From positions 1 through 29,890 of the forward strand of contig CAZIKB010000080.1 of the NCBI GenBank assembly GCA_964539665.1: a stretch of DNA of 29,890 bases, in the 5' to 3' direction. The stretch comes from CAZIKB01 sp964539665 (GTDB taxonomy: Bacteria > Zhuqueibacterota > Zhuqueibacteria > Oceanimicrobiales > Oceanimicrobiaceae). Below, piece by piece: positions 6,655 through 14,488 of the stretch. Positions within the stretch are counted from its first letter, which is position 1. Every line of letters begins with the position of its first letter. The notes below the pieces were generated by a model that saw only the letters and a list, made by a program, of their open reading frames with translations, was not told the DNA's origin and did no database searches. A program made the position numbers and the translations under genes.

Positions 6655-6718
6655 TCATCCTTTGACTCCGCTCAGACTGAAGATATGTTCAATTCATGGT
6701 GAGCGGTGTCGAACCATG
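6655..6718. repeat. Pair of opposed palindromic repeats downstream of hgcB
   Basis: A GACTCCGCTCA-core palindrome at 6655-6680 is followed by an inverted relative at 6695-6718 (CATGG/CCATG arms, core TGAGCGGTGTCGAA). The same paired, opposed arrangement recurs at 22048-22138. In this position it may protect the 3' end of the hgcAB message or act as a transcription attenuator. Confidence 0.65.
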
Positions 6719-6826
6719 ACCAACTTCTGTTAGTTTTCACACAGCCTCTGAAGCATGTACATCCATCTGATGCTTATTAAAATTACTTCACAGAATTCTA
6801 TATGTAAGTAAAATTAGGAGGTAAAA

Positions 6827-7129
6827 ATGTTACCCGAAAAACAAAAAAAGACATATAGAGAATTTTACGATTCAGCCCGTTATAATGAAACATTGGATCC
6901 TAAAACAACGCTGCTGATCCACATGGCGTCGGCGATGGCAATTGGCTGTTACCCTTGAATGGAGGAATACTTTGGCGTGGCCAGAGAGCAGGGAATAACC
7001 GATGATGAAATAGGCGCTGTGCAGTCGATAGTAATGGCGGTTTCGGCTGGCCGGGTTGGGGCACAGTTTCGTGATGTGCGTATCAGAGGCAGAGAAAAAA
7101 AACGAGAAAAAGACAGGGTGAAGGAGTAA
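6827..7129 (+). CDS. AhpD/CMD-family selenoprotein with a CxxU motif
   Basis: The frame encodes 100 residues if the UGA at 6956-6958 is read as selenocysteine (residue 44). The sequence is a small carboxymuconolactone decarboxylase/AhpD-type helical protein: LDPKTTLLIHMASAMAIG, then C41-Y-P-U44, then EEYFGVAREQGITDDEIGAVQSIVMAVSAGRVGAQF. In this family the catalytic pair is CxxC and the following helix carries the Gly-(I/A)-T-xx-E-I signature, so the UGA falls exactly where the second catalytic cysteine should be. A hairpin starts 11 bases after the UGA. An AGGAGG at 6816-6821 with five-base spacing is an excellent ribosome binding site. The protein is probably a thiol/selenol peroxidase or reductase. 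Its stop is seven bases ahead of the rhodanese start. The alternative, a pseudogene with a nonsense mutation, is less likely given these features. Confidence 0.82.
6956..6986 (+). promoter_or_regulatory. UGA codon and bacterial SECIS-like hairpin
   Basis: CTTTGGC at 6970-6976 pairs with GCCAGAG at 6980-6986 (seven pairs, one of them G-U) around the loop GUG at 6977-6979. The apical loop starts 18 bases after the UGA, within the range known for bacterial SECIS elements, and begins with the expected G. SelB would bind it to direct selenocysteine insertion. No sel genes lie in the window. Confidence 0.6.
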
Positions 7130-7136
7130 ATGCACG

Positions 7137-8066
7137 ATGAAATTTAGATTAATTTACATATCTATGATTGTTTTCTTGTTTGTGGTAAAATCAGAAGTAC
7201 TCGCAAATGATGGCAATGACAGTAATTCACTGCTTGTAACCACCGATTGGTTAGCAGAACATCTTGAAGAGCCTGACTTGATTATACTTCATATCGGCAT
7301 GAAAGCTGAATATGAAAAAGTGCATGTACCCGGAGCACGGCTTTTTTCAATGAAAGAGATAATGCATGATCCAGTAGATGGTTTTAAACATGAGATCTCA
7401 CCTGCTGAAAAACTCGATTCTGTTTTAGAAGCGGCTGGAATCACTAACGAGTCCAGAATTGTCATCTATTATGAAAGCGAACGAGGCATCACGGCAGCGG
7501 GACGTGTTTATGTAACATTAGATTTTGTTGGCCTGGGAAACAACACTTCTATTCTTGATGGCGGACTGCCACAGTGGCGGTCTGAAAACCGACCGATTTC
7601 AGCAGATTTTCCAAAAGTGACACCGGTGGATTTCACTCCACAACTGAATAATGATGTGCTGGTAAACACGAACTGGGTTAAGGAGAATCTGAGGAATCCA
7701 GAAATCGTGATTATTGACACTCGACCAGAAGAGGCTTACACAGGCAGATTTAGGGATCGCCGCTTCACGAGACATGGGCACATTACCGGCGCATTCTATC
7801 TACCTTTTACCGACCTCACAATTGAAAGTGAACCACATAAATTCAAAAGCGCTGCGGAATTGCGAAATATGTTTGAAAATGCCGGCGCCAAACCTAATTC
7901 AATTTTGGTGACTTACTGTGATACCGGTTATTGGGCGTGCCTGGTATATTTCGTAGCAAAACATCTTGGTTACGACGCCCGCTTTTATGACGCTGGCTGG
8001 GAAGCATGGAGCGCTGATGATTCTTTACCAATGACCAAACCAGTGAAAAGAAAATTATCGCGATAA
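7137..8066 (+). CDS. Exported two-domain rhodanese (thiosulfate/3-mercaptopyruvate sulfurtransferase type)
   Basis: This 309-residue sulfurtransferase has a signal peptide (hydrophobic stretch about residues 4-20, ending LANDG), so it works outside the cytoplasm. Two rhodanese domains follow. The N-terminal one (about 28-160, with VHVPGARLFSM and SILDGGLPQW) lacks the catalytic cysteine, as is normal. The C-terminal one (about 175-300) has GHITGAFYLP, the active-site loop C261-D-T-G-Y-W-A, and FYDAGWEAW. The loop differs from both CRKGVTA and CGSGVTA, so the preferred donor cannot be read from it. The ATG at 7137 uses AAGGAG at 7121-7126 inside the end of the selenoprotein gene, which couples the two. 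The sulfur-transporter genes follow after 13 bases. Confidence 0.88.
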   Translation: MKFRLIYISMIVFLFVVKSEVLANDGNDSNSLLVTTDWLAEHLEEPDLIILHIGMKAEYEKVHVPGARLFSMKEIMHDPVDGFKHEISPAEKLDSVLEAAGITNESRIVIYYESERGITAAGRVYVTLDFVGLGNNTSILDGGLPQWRSENRPISADFPKVTPVDFTPQLNNDVLVNTNWVKENLRNPEIVIIDTRPEEAYTGRFRDRRFTRHGHITGAFYLPFTDLTIESEPHKFKSAAELRNMFENAGAKPNSILVTYCDTGYWACLVYFVAKHLGYDARFYDAGWEAWSADDSLPMTKPVKRKLSR

Positions 8067-8079
8067 ATTAGGAAAACTA

Positions 8080-8634
8080 ATGAATTCATCAAAAAAGGCT
8101 AATTTAGAAAAATCAAACAGAAAGCCGCGTCCGTATTGGAATCCATATTTCGCTGGCATCGGATTGGGGCTTACACTGCTTGCTGCTTTCGTAATAATGG
8201 GACGCGGCCTTGGCGCATCCGGAGCGTTCACTTCCGTGGTTTCGGTAGGGGTAAATGTCGTGGCGTCTGAGCATGCGCAGTTAAATGGATTGTACGGTTC
8301 TTATCTTGATAATGAAGCAGGGCATCCCCTCAAAGACTGGCTGGTTTTCGAAATTCTCGGTGTGATTGTAGGTGGTTTTATTTCCGGGCGGCTTGCTGAC
8401 AGGATAAAGAAGTCGGTTGAAAAAGGTCCCAGGATTTCTTCTGGAGCAAGACTGTTTTTTGCTTTCTCTGGTGGAACTATTATGGGGTTTGCTGCAAAAA
8501 TGGCGCGCGGCTGTACCAGCGGCCAGGCATTAACCGGCGGAGCTTTGCTGAGTGTGGGCAGCTGGATTTTCATGCTTTCCATTTTTGCCGGCGCCTACGC
8601 TGCAGCGTATTTTTTGAGGAGGCAATGGACATGA
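8080..8634 (+). CDS. YeeE/YedE family sulfur transporter, first half
   Basis: This 184-residue membrane protein belongs to the YeeE/YedE (TsuA-like) family that imports thiosulfate or related sulfur compounds. It has about four to five hydrophobic segments after a charged N-terminus. The family signature ARGCTSGQALTGGALLSVGSW lies near residues 142-162 (Cys145 would be the transport cysteine), and GRGLGASGAF lies near residue 41. In TsuA one chain carries both halves; here the transporter is split into two genes, as in PmpA/PmpB-type pairs. AGGAAA precedes the ATG. The stop codon overlaps the next start by ATGA, so the two halves are translationally coupled and probably form one pore. Confidence 0.88.
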   Translation: MNSSKKANLEKSNRKPRPYWNPYFAGIGLGLTLLAAFVIMGRGLGASGAFTSVVSVGVNVVASEHAQLNGLYGSYLDNEAGHPLKDWLVFEILGVIVGGFISGRLADRIKKSVEKGPRISSGARLFFAFSGGTIMGFAAKMARGCTSGQALTGGALLSVGSWIFMLSIFAGAYAAAYFLRRQWT

Positions 8635-9227
8635 ATGCACCATTTTATAAATTCGATCTTATCAGTTTTGAATTCAGTTTGATTGTCGCTTTTGTTATTG
8701 GTATCAGCTTTGGATTTTTTCTCGAAAGAGGCGGCCTGGGAAGTTCGAGAAAGTTAGCGGCACAATTTTACCTGTCCGATCTCACCGTCTTCAAGGTGAT
8801 GTTTACTGCCATTATAACGGCGATGCTTGGCCTGTTCTGGCTTTCGTGGCTTGGACTTGTTGACCTTTCAATGATTTATGTTAATCCGACCTACATTCTG
8901 CCTCAGCTTGTCGGTGGATTGATATTTGGCGTGGGATTCGTGACCGGTGGATTATGTCCGGGCACATCCTGTGTTGCAACTGCCACTGGCAAAATTGACG
9001 GCCTGGTTTTACTTTTCGGAATCTTGTTCGGTATCTTTCTTTTCGGAGAAACCTTCGACTATTTTTACAACTTTCTTTATTCAACCTCAATGGGACAAAT
9101 AACACTTCCACAATTGTTAAATATTCCCTATGGTCTGGTTGTATTATTTGTTGTGGCTTTTGCTATCGCTGGTTTTGTTGGCGCTGGAGTTATTGAGAAT
9201 AAATTTGCTAAAAAAACAAAGAAGTAA
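8631..9227 (+). CDS. YeeE/YedE family sulfur transporter, second half
   Basis: This 198-residue membrane protein has about five hydrophobic segments. The YeeE/YedE motif GGLCPGTSCVATATGK lies near residues 106-121 (Cys109 and Cys114), and FFLERGGLGSSRKLAAQFYLSDLTVFKVMFTA (named here in part: ERGGLGSSRK) is the family N-terminal signature. The start is the ATG at 8631, inside the ATGA overlap with the upstream gene, with GAGGAGG at 8616-8622 eight bases away; the ATG at 8625 is only two bases from that site. It should pair with the preceding half-transporter. The flanking rhodaneses suggest that imported sulfur is passed on by sulfurtransfer. Confidence 0.88.
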   Translation: MNAPFYKFDLISFEFSLIVAFVIGISFGFFLERGGLGSSRKLAAQFYLSDLTVFKVMFTAIITAMLGLFWLSWLGLVDLSMIYVNPTYILPQLVGGLIFGVGFVTGGLCPGTSCVATATGKIDGLVLLFGILFGIFLFGETFDYFYNFLYSTSMGQITLPQLLNIPYGLVVLFVVAFAIAGFVGAGVIENKFAKKTKK

Positions 9228-9233
9228 AAAATA

Positions 9234-9821
9234 ATGGCCTTATTTAAGAACAGTTCAATCGAAAAACAGCTTGCCATAATTGCATCATTACTTGCCGTGC
9301 TTGCTGCAATAGTGGGCAACCCATATCGGGGCCAAACCAAACCTGATGAAATGCATGATGCAGTAACCTTAGATTCAACACTGGTTAAATATGTTGATGC
9401 ACTGCAGTTGGCTGGATGGATTATGGAGAAAAAGGATGATTTTAATTTAATCGATTTAAGATCGGCAAAGGAATTTGATGAGTATCATATTCCTTACGCA
9501 CAGAATATCATTCAAGACTCGCTAATTCAGGATGTTTTAGATGGAAATGAAAAAATAGTAGTTTGCACGCAGGATGAAAAGCTTTCGAAAGAAGCATGGT
9601 CAATACTTAAAGTCAAATCAGGGGAAGAGCTCTATTTCCTGAAAGGTGGAATGAGCCAGTGGATGCAAGAAATTCTTTTTCCGAATCTTACACAATCTGA
9701 CTCAAACGATAAAGCCCAAATCGAAACATTGAAAAGAATTAGTCTGTACTTTGGGGGTAGCCCGAAAGTAAATGAAAAAGTGGACAGCCGGGCACGAAGG
9801 TATCTGAGGGAAGGGTGCTAA
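9234..9821 (+). CDS. Membrane-anchored single-domain rhodanese
   Basis: This 195-residue protein has a hydrophobic segment at about residues 11-28, so it is either anchored or exported. A single rhodanese domain spans about 50-150: NLIDLRSAKEFDEYHIPYAQNI is the typical opening, VVCTQDEKLS contains the active-site Cys111, and FLKGGMSQWMQ is the closing motif. A C-terminal tail of about 45 residues is charged and unfamiliar. The gene begins six bases after the transporter gene and ends the operon; a palindromic repeat follows at 9885. It probably takes persulfide sulfur from, or hands it to, the YeeE/YedE pair. The ribosome binding site is weak, so translation may depend on coupling. Confidence 0.82.
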   Translation: MALFKNSSIEKQLAIIASLLAVLAAIVGNPYRGQTKPDEMHDAVTLDSTLVKYVDALQLAGWIMEKKDDFNLIDLRSAKEFDEYHIPYAQNIIQDSLIQDVLDGNEKIVVCTQDEKLSKEAWSILKVKSGEELYFLKGGMSQWMQEILFPNLTQSDSNDKAQIETLKRISLYFGGSPKVNEKVDSRARRYLREGC

Positions 9822-9884
9822 CTAAGGTGTGGCTCTGTTTTGTTCTTTTTGCTATTTCCTGCTGAACGAAAACCCGATAATTCT

Positions 9885-9947
9885 GTCATTCCCGTCCCGA
9901 TTTTCCTCTATATAATAATAATAATGTCGGGATAAATCGGGAATGAC
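9885..9947. repeat. Long palindromic repeat after the sulfur operon
   Basis: GTCATTCCCG (9885-9894) with TCCCGA (9895-9900) pairs with TCGGGA (9927-9932) and CGGGAATGAC (9938-9947). The 16 paired positions form a strong stem with a TAATAATAATAA-rich loop and a small internal bulge. GTCATTCCCG/CGGGAATGAC palindromes are a common dispersed repeat in bacterial genomes. Here it could also end transcription of the operon, though no T-run follows. Confidence 0.65.
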
Positions 9948-10253
9948 AAGTAAGACCAGTTTTCGTCCAGACACTATTTATCTAATGTTCCAAATGTGAT
10001 GGAGCTTATTTTATAGTTTAAAGAAAATCAAAGCCCACTGTTCGTACAGCCGATTTTAAAATACATGTGAAAATCAGGTTCATTTACGTAGCAAAATGAG
10101 AGCTTTCTGCACTATTCGTTTTGAATAAAATTTGATTGTAATATGAATGCAAAAAAATCTATCTTTGTTTTATCTTTACCGTATAATCCTTTTGAATGGT
10201 TGTTTTAAACCGCACAGTTTGTAAAATTACAATAAGCTGAAAGGAATTTACAC
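9948..10253 (+). promoter_or_regulatory. Intergenic region with a TATAAT box before the DUF1961 gene
   Basis: No gene is seen. TATAAT at 10182-10187 is a perfect -10 hexamer 67 bases ahead of the next start. No good -35 hexamer lies 17 bases upstream; a TTTGTT at 10164-10169 is closer than usual for sigma70. It could be a promoter of the type used by FCB-group bacteria, but this is a weak call. Confidence 0.35.
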
Positions 10254-11543
10254 ATGAAAAAAGATGCATTCTTTATTACCCTAATTGTTTACTGTTGTTT
10301 TTTCTTCAATTTAATTAGCTGTACTCAAGACACAGCAAGTACTACCAGTCTGGAAAAGCCAATTAACAAACAGGGATATATTAGCTTCACATTGCATACA
10401 GATAAAACTTACAGTAATGGTACGGTCGAAGATGAATTTACGCAAAAATTGCTTGAACTTCCAGGTTTAGCTACGTGCGGACTTGTGAGAAAATATGAAT
10501 ATGTCGGAATTGGCCTGCGCTGGGAAAGAGAGGAAATTCCTGTTGGCTTTTTACTCCAAATGAAAGATTTGCCGGGACCACAAAAATACCATTTTCAATT
10601 CACCTGGGATGCCGAGAAAGGATTATTTGATGGCTATATGAATGGCATTTCTTTTAGAACTGAGAATATGCAGTATTACTATCCGTGGGAGGTTAAGGGC
10701 TCGGCAGCAGAATTCAAAATACCCGAAGGTCCGAATCGTGTAACAGATGTCCAGATACTTTCGAGTTACGTGCCTGAAGACAAGGCAATCGAAAACGTAC
10801 CTAAAGAACTATTTGGTAAGATGGATCATCTGTTCCGAACAACCAATTTTCCTGAGCCTTTAAATATTGACGACCGAAAAAGCAGACTTCTTTATTCTTC
10901 AAAAATGAATAATCAAGCCAGCGTCAAAGATTGGGTACTTGAAGGCCCGGCTGAAATCAGTTTTGAAGATGACAAAATGATAATGCGGTCGAAGATTCCC
11001 AATCCACAGGATGGCTCCACAGGACACTTTAATTACTGGTGTCCTGTAGACCTCCCGGATAGCTTTGTTGCGGAATGGGAATTTCAGCCATTAAGCGAAC
11101 GAGGTGTTAGTCTTATCCACTTTGCGGCAAAGGGTCAGAATGGTGCAGATATTTTTGCTCCGTCACTTTCGAAGCGCGATGGCCATTTCCAGCAATATGC
11201 CAACGGCGACATCATGAATTACTGGATAGTATTTTTTTCCAATAATCGGCGTATGCGAACAACCAATTATGCCACAACCTATTTGAGTAAATCAAGTAAA
11301 TCCAGATTGTTGGAGTATGGTAAAATTGGTGTAATCCCTGGTGATATGGAGTTTCACAAATTGCGTCTGCTCAAGGATGGTGCTCATTTACAACTTTTGG
11401 TCAATGGAGAGTTTTGCTTAGACTTTGCTGATCCCGGGAGTGAAAGATGGGGGCCGGTTCTCGGCGCCGGTAAGATTAGCTTTCGACAGATGGCTGTTAC
11501 TGTTGGGGCGTACAGAAACTTTAATGTTTGGGAATTGCGTTAA
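10254..11543 (+). CDS. DUF1961-containing lipoprotein (concanavalin-like fold)
   Basis: This 429-residue exported lipoprotein has a signal peptide with lipobox LISC (Cys23). The first half (about 40-190) looks like a beta-sandwich with no family that I can name firmly. The second half (about 215-429) resembles DUF1961, a concanavalin/LamG-like carbohydrate-associated domain, with YWCPVDLPDSFVAEWEF, a GxxLIHFAAKGQNGADIF-type segment, KRDGHFQQYANGDIMNYWI, and LRLLKDGAHLQLLVNGE. Such proteins are usually periplasmic or surface-bound and linked to polysaccharide binding or breakdown; the substrate cannot be told. The start has AAGGAA about nine bases upstream. The gene stands alone after a TATAAT box and 54 bases ahead of the serine hydrolase. 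Confidence 0.75.
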   Translation: MKKDAFFITLIVYCCFFFNLISCTQDTASTTSLEKPINKQGYISFTLHTDKTYSNGTVEDEFTQKLLELPGLATCGLVRKYEYVGIGLRWEREEIPVGFLLQMKDLPGPQKYHFQFTWDAEKGLFDGYMNGISFRTENMQYYYPWEVKGSAAEFKIPEGPNRVTDVQILSSYVPEDKAIENVPKELFGKMDHLFRTTNFPEPLNIDDRKSRLLYSSKMNNQASVKDWVLEGPAEISFEDDKMIMRSKIPNPQDGSTGHFNYWCPVDLPDSFVAEWEFQPLSERGVSLIHFAAKGQNGADIFAPSLSKRDGHFQQYANGDIMNYWIVFFSNNRRMRTTNYATTYLSKSSKSRLLEYGKIGVIPGDMEFHKLRLLKDGAHLQLLVNGEFCLDFADPGSERWGPVLGAGKISFRQMAVTVGAYRNFNVWELR

Positions 11544-11597
11544 ATTTTCTATAGTTACTAAAAGTACATTTATCATTTGAAGAATAAGGAAAACGCA

Positions 11598-13121
11598 ATG
11601 ATTTTGTTCAGATCTCTCTATTTTGTAGCTTTGACCTTTTGTGTTATGCCGATTTATTTAGCTGCTTTTGTCCCTGAAATTAAATCCAGCCTGCCTGTTA
11701 ATTTTGATGCCATTGACCGCTACATCGAAGAGCAGATGAAAAGTACAAAAATACCAGGTGCAGCGCTGGCGATTGTCAAAGGTGACAGTATTCTGCACAT
11801 TCGGGGATTTGGAATAGCCGATCCTTCCGGAAGACCTGTCACCCCGGAAACACCATTTGTCCTGGGCTCAACAACTAAATCGTTCACTGCGTTGGCGATT
11901 ATGCAACTGGTGGAAAAAGGTAAAATTGAGTTGGACTTACCTGTGCAGTATTACTTGCCGTGGTTCAGAGTCGCCGATCCAAAAGCTTCTGCCCAAATAA
12001 CAGTGCGTCATTTGGTAAATCATACCAGCGGTCTGACTGAATCCGAAGGACGAAAGGGCCTTGCTGATAGGGACACCAGCGCCGGTGCGCTTGAGAAGCA
12101 CGCCCGAGTTTTGAGAAAGGCCAGACTCAGAGGGAAAGTGGGAACACGCTTCGAATACTCCAATTCAAATTATATAATACTCGGAAATATAATTCAGGAG
12201 GTCTCGGGAATGTCATACGAGACCTACATTGAGCAGCACATTTTTGACCCACTCAATATGAAGCACAGTTTTACTTCACAAAAGGAAGCAGAACAAAACG
12301 GCATGGCGGTTGGATACCGCAAGTGGTTTGGCTATTCTAAACCATCTCCTGATATGCCATTTGTGCGTGGTGTAATCTCAGCAGGTTACCTGATTACCAG
12401 CGCACGTGACATGGCCCAATATCTTATAGCTCATTTGAATGAAGGACGTTATGCAGGCAAATTAGTGATTTCACCGGCAGGCATGGCAGAACTACTTAGG
12501 CCAACCGCCAGGATGGACGAGAAGTGGTCGTATGCAATGGGCTGGGTAACAGGAAAAATGCAGGAGGAGATGACTATCTGGCACAATGGCGGCACGCCGA
12601 GTTTCTACACATATATGGCCATCTTACCAGAGAGCAGAATGGGAATGGTCATGTTAATGAATATGGACAACCTTCTGAAAGCCAATGAACTTGAAATAAT
12701 CCCATACAGAGTAATAGACATGTTGCGAGACCGTGAAACAGATTTAAGCCTGTTTGAAACGGATTTTGGATTTTTAATCGGACTTTATGGTCTGGCATGT
12801 CTGCCTTTTATAATCCAGTTATTGTGGATAAGCTATTCGATTGCGAAAAGACCCTGGGGAGCAAGTCAGAAAGTATTATCGAGCTACTGGCATAAAAAGG
12901 TTCTGTGGATTTGCACACCGCTGCTATTGAATCTGGCGTGGGCGGCTGGTATTTTTTTCTTGTTTTGGGACTCTGTTGTGTCTCATTATGCCCCGGATCT
13001 CGCGTTTGTGTTGTTAATTAGCGCCGCTGTTGCCGTCATCTGGGGGGTAGTTCAAAGCGGAATAAGAATTTGGGCAATTGGTGCTTCTGAAGCAGAACCG
13101 ATTGGAGAGATAGGAATCTAA
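11598..13121 (+). CDS. Beta-lactamase-fold serine hydrolase with C-terminal membrane helices
   Basis: This 507-residue protein belongs to the beta-lactamase/class C (AmpC-like, PF00144) serine hydrolase family. It has a signal peptide, then the catalytic domain (about 30-365) with S-T-T-K (S84, K87, nucleophile and base), Y-S-N (Tyr180) and H-N-G-G (about residue 322), all intact. Three hydrophobic segments in the last 120 residues anchor it in the membrane, an arrangement common in this family. Likely substrates are peptides or esters in the periplasm; resistance to beta-lactams should not be assumed. The start is the ATG at 11598 with AAGGA seven bases upstream; an in-frame TTG at 11577 would extend it by seven residues. 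Confidence 0.88.
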   Translation: MILFRSLYFVALTFCVMPIYLAAFVPEIKSSLPVNFDAIDRYIEEQMKSTKIPGAALAIVKGDSILHIRGFGIADPSGRPVTPETPFVLGSTTKSFTALAIMQLVEKGKIELDLPVQYYLPWFRVADPKASAQITVRHLVNHTSGLTESEGRKGLADRDTSAGALEKHARVLRKARLRGKVGTRFEYSNSNYIILGNIIQEVSGMSYETYIEQHIFDPLNMKHSFTSQKEAEQNGMAVGYRKWFGYSKPSPDMPFVRGVISAGYLITSARDMAQYLIAHLNEGRYAGKLVISPAGMAELLRPTARMDEKWSYAMGWVTGKMQEEMTIWHNGGTPSFYTYMAILPESRMGMVMLMNMDNLLKANELEIIPYRVIDMLRDRETDLSLFETDFGFLIGLYGLACLPFIIQLLWISYSIAKRPWGASQKVLSSYWHKKVLWICTPLLLNLAWAAGIFFLFWDSVVSHYAPDLAFVLLISAAVAVIWGVVQSGIRIWAIGASEAEPIGEIGI

Positions 13122-13516
13122 ATCTCAATTTTGGTTGAGTGAAAATTCAGCCAATCAAGTCTTTGCATTAAACTCAACATTTAAACACATAAACTCAGTA
13201 GAACCGAAAATTGATTCTTTAATCGCAACTTCAATAGTAACCACACGTAGAACTTTTTGAATGTCAATTCACAATGCTGAGTAATTCAGTGTCGTTGCAA
13301 TTTTGGAGGAGGTTTTAAGTCCGTCCTGGTAAACCTAATTGTTTGAATATACTTTCAATTTCAGAGAAGATAATTAACCAGACTTCTACAAAACAGGGTG
13401 TTCAACCTTCAGGTTGAGATGGTGATTAACAGGCTCAAGCCTGTACACCTGATTTAAACCTATTTTAAACTAATTTTACCGAAGTCTGACCATTAACAAA
13501 AAAGGAGGAAGATAAA
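13122..13516. other. Intergenic stretch, no gene seen
   Basis: There is no coding potential that I can support. It contains a short CTCAA/TTGAG hairpin just after the hydrolase stop (about 13126-13141, no T-run) and the branched palindromic repeat at 13394-13451. Confidence 0.5.
13394..13451. repeat. Branched (cruciform-type) palindromic repeat
   Basis: Outer arms CAGGGTGT (13394-13401) and ACACCTG (13445-13451) enclose two inner hairpins: CAACCTTCAGGTTG (13403-13416) and ACAGGCTCAAGCCTGT (13429-13444). The sequence can fold as a three-way junction. This is typical of dispersed intergenic repeats rather than a gene. Confidence 0.65.
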
Positions 13517-13984
13517 ATGCGAAATTATCATTATTACAAATTCTATTATTTTTTCATGATTAGTGTTTTGTTAATAAGTTGCAGTGAAAGGAAAAATGAA
13601 ATGACAAGTGGCGCTGAGATTGCAATCAAAAAAGTAATTGAAAAAGCTTATATTGAGGGCATTCATGGTAACCAGGATGAAAATATCATAAAAAGTGGCT
13701 TCCATCAAGATTTTAATATGTTAGTTTTGAATAATAATAATATTGAAAAAGTTAATGTTGATGAATGGTTGATACGGCTTGAGAAAATGAAAGCTGATAA
13801 TCCTGAGTTATGGACTTCAAAGACCACTTTTAAATTCTTATCAGTGAAGGTCACTAATAATGCGGCCGTAGCCATTTTGGATGTTTTTAAAGGGCAGATC
13901 CATTTCTCAACAGACTATATGCTGCTTTATAAATTTGATGAGGGCTGGCGAATAGTATCAAAAATATATACAATTCCGCAGTAA
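13517..13984 (+). CDS. NTF2-like lipoprotein (lumazine-binding/SnoaL type)
   Basis: This 155-residue lipoprotein has the lipobox LISC (Cys22) after a hydrophobic segment. The mature part resembles the NTF2-like family labelled putative lumazine-binding (DUF4440/SnoaL relatives): a first helix with AIKKVIEKAYIEGIHGNQDENIIKSGFHQDF (shown in part: YIEGIHGNQDENIIKSGFH), then strands ending DYMLLYKFDEGWRIVSKIYT. Such proteins usually form small cone-shaped pockets, and no catalytic role can be deduced. The start has AAAGGAGG about eight bases upstream. It lies 90 bases ahead of the Tat-exported gene and may be in the same transcript. Confidence 0.72.
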   Translation: MRNYHYYKFYYFFMISVLLISCSERKNEMTSGAEIAIKKVIEKAYIEGIHGNQDENIIKSGFHQDFNMLVLNNNNIEKVNVDEWLIRLEKMKADNPELWTSKTTFKFLSVKVTNNAAVAILDVFKGQIHFSTDYMLLYKFDEGWRIVSKIYTIPQ

Positions 13985-14074
13985 TAGAGAGTAAAATTAT
14001 ATTTGATCCCCAAAATCCTAAATTAAAACCAAAAGAATAAGAACTATTTATTTAAAAAAAACACGGAGGACAAC

Positions 14075-14470
14075 ATGAAACGAAGAGAGTTTTTAGGAAA
14101 AACTGGCTGTGGAGTCGCGAGTATTATGGCTGCTCCAGTAGCGCTGTATCCCAGCCTTGGCAGCGGTCAGGAAAAGAGACGAAAATATAAAATCGATCTT
14201 GAAATCTATGAGGCGCGGGAGGATACATGGTGCCACAAAAAAGGGGATAAATTTGAATATCCGCAGGATTGGGGAAAGATCTGCCCTTGGCTACGAGCTT
14301 CCATGATTGAATTTATCCGGATTCTTGAGTGGGGTGTGACACTCCCCTGGAAATATGAGGACACTCCTTATGAGAAGGTGATCGATGCAGATGGCATTAC
14401 CACCGAATACATCCGCTGTCCCGATCCGACTGCAAATCTGGTCGTAAAAATCACCCGAACCTTGGTGTAA
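14075..14470 (+). CDS. TIGR04076 family protein with a Tat signal
   Basis: This 131-residue protein begins KRREFLGKTG, a twin-arginine (Tat) signal with a hydrophobic segment to about residue 28, so it is predicted to be folded in the cytoplasm and exported. The mature part resembles the small TIGR04076 family: GDKFEYPQDWGKICPWLRASMIEFIRILEWG (shown in part: EYPQDWGKICPW), with the conserved Cys and Pro, and a closing RCPDPTANLVVKI. The family's function is unknown, and many members lack a signal. The start has GGAGG nine bases upstream. It is 18 bases ahead of the esterase gene and is probably co-transcribed with it. Confidence 0.7.
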   Translation: MKRREFLGKTGCGVASIMAAPVALYPSLGSGQEKRRKYKIDLEIYEAREDTWCHKKGDKFEYPQDWGKICPWLRASMIEFIRILEWGVTLPWKYEDTPYEKVIDADGITTEYIRCPDPTANLVVKITRTLV

Positions 14471-14488
14471 TGATTGGAGAAAAATCTT

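Noticed and set aside
6827..7129. Reading the AhpD gene as a nonsense pseudogene
   Set aside because: The UGA falls exactly at the catalytic Cys position, the frame is intact on both sides, and a SECIS-like hairpin with correct spacing follows. It remains the main alternative.
6872..7135. Minus-strand frame opposite the AhpD gene
   Set aside because: It is the shadow of the selenoprotein gene, which has a strong ribosome binding site and family homology on the + strand.
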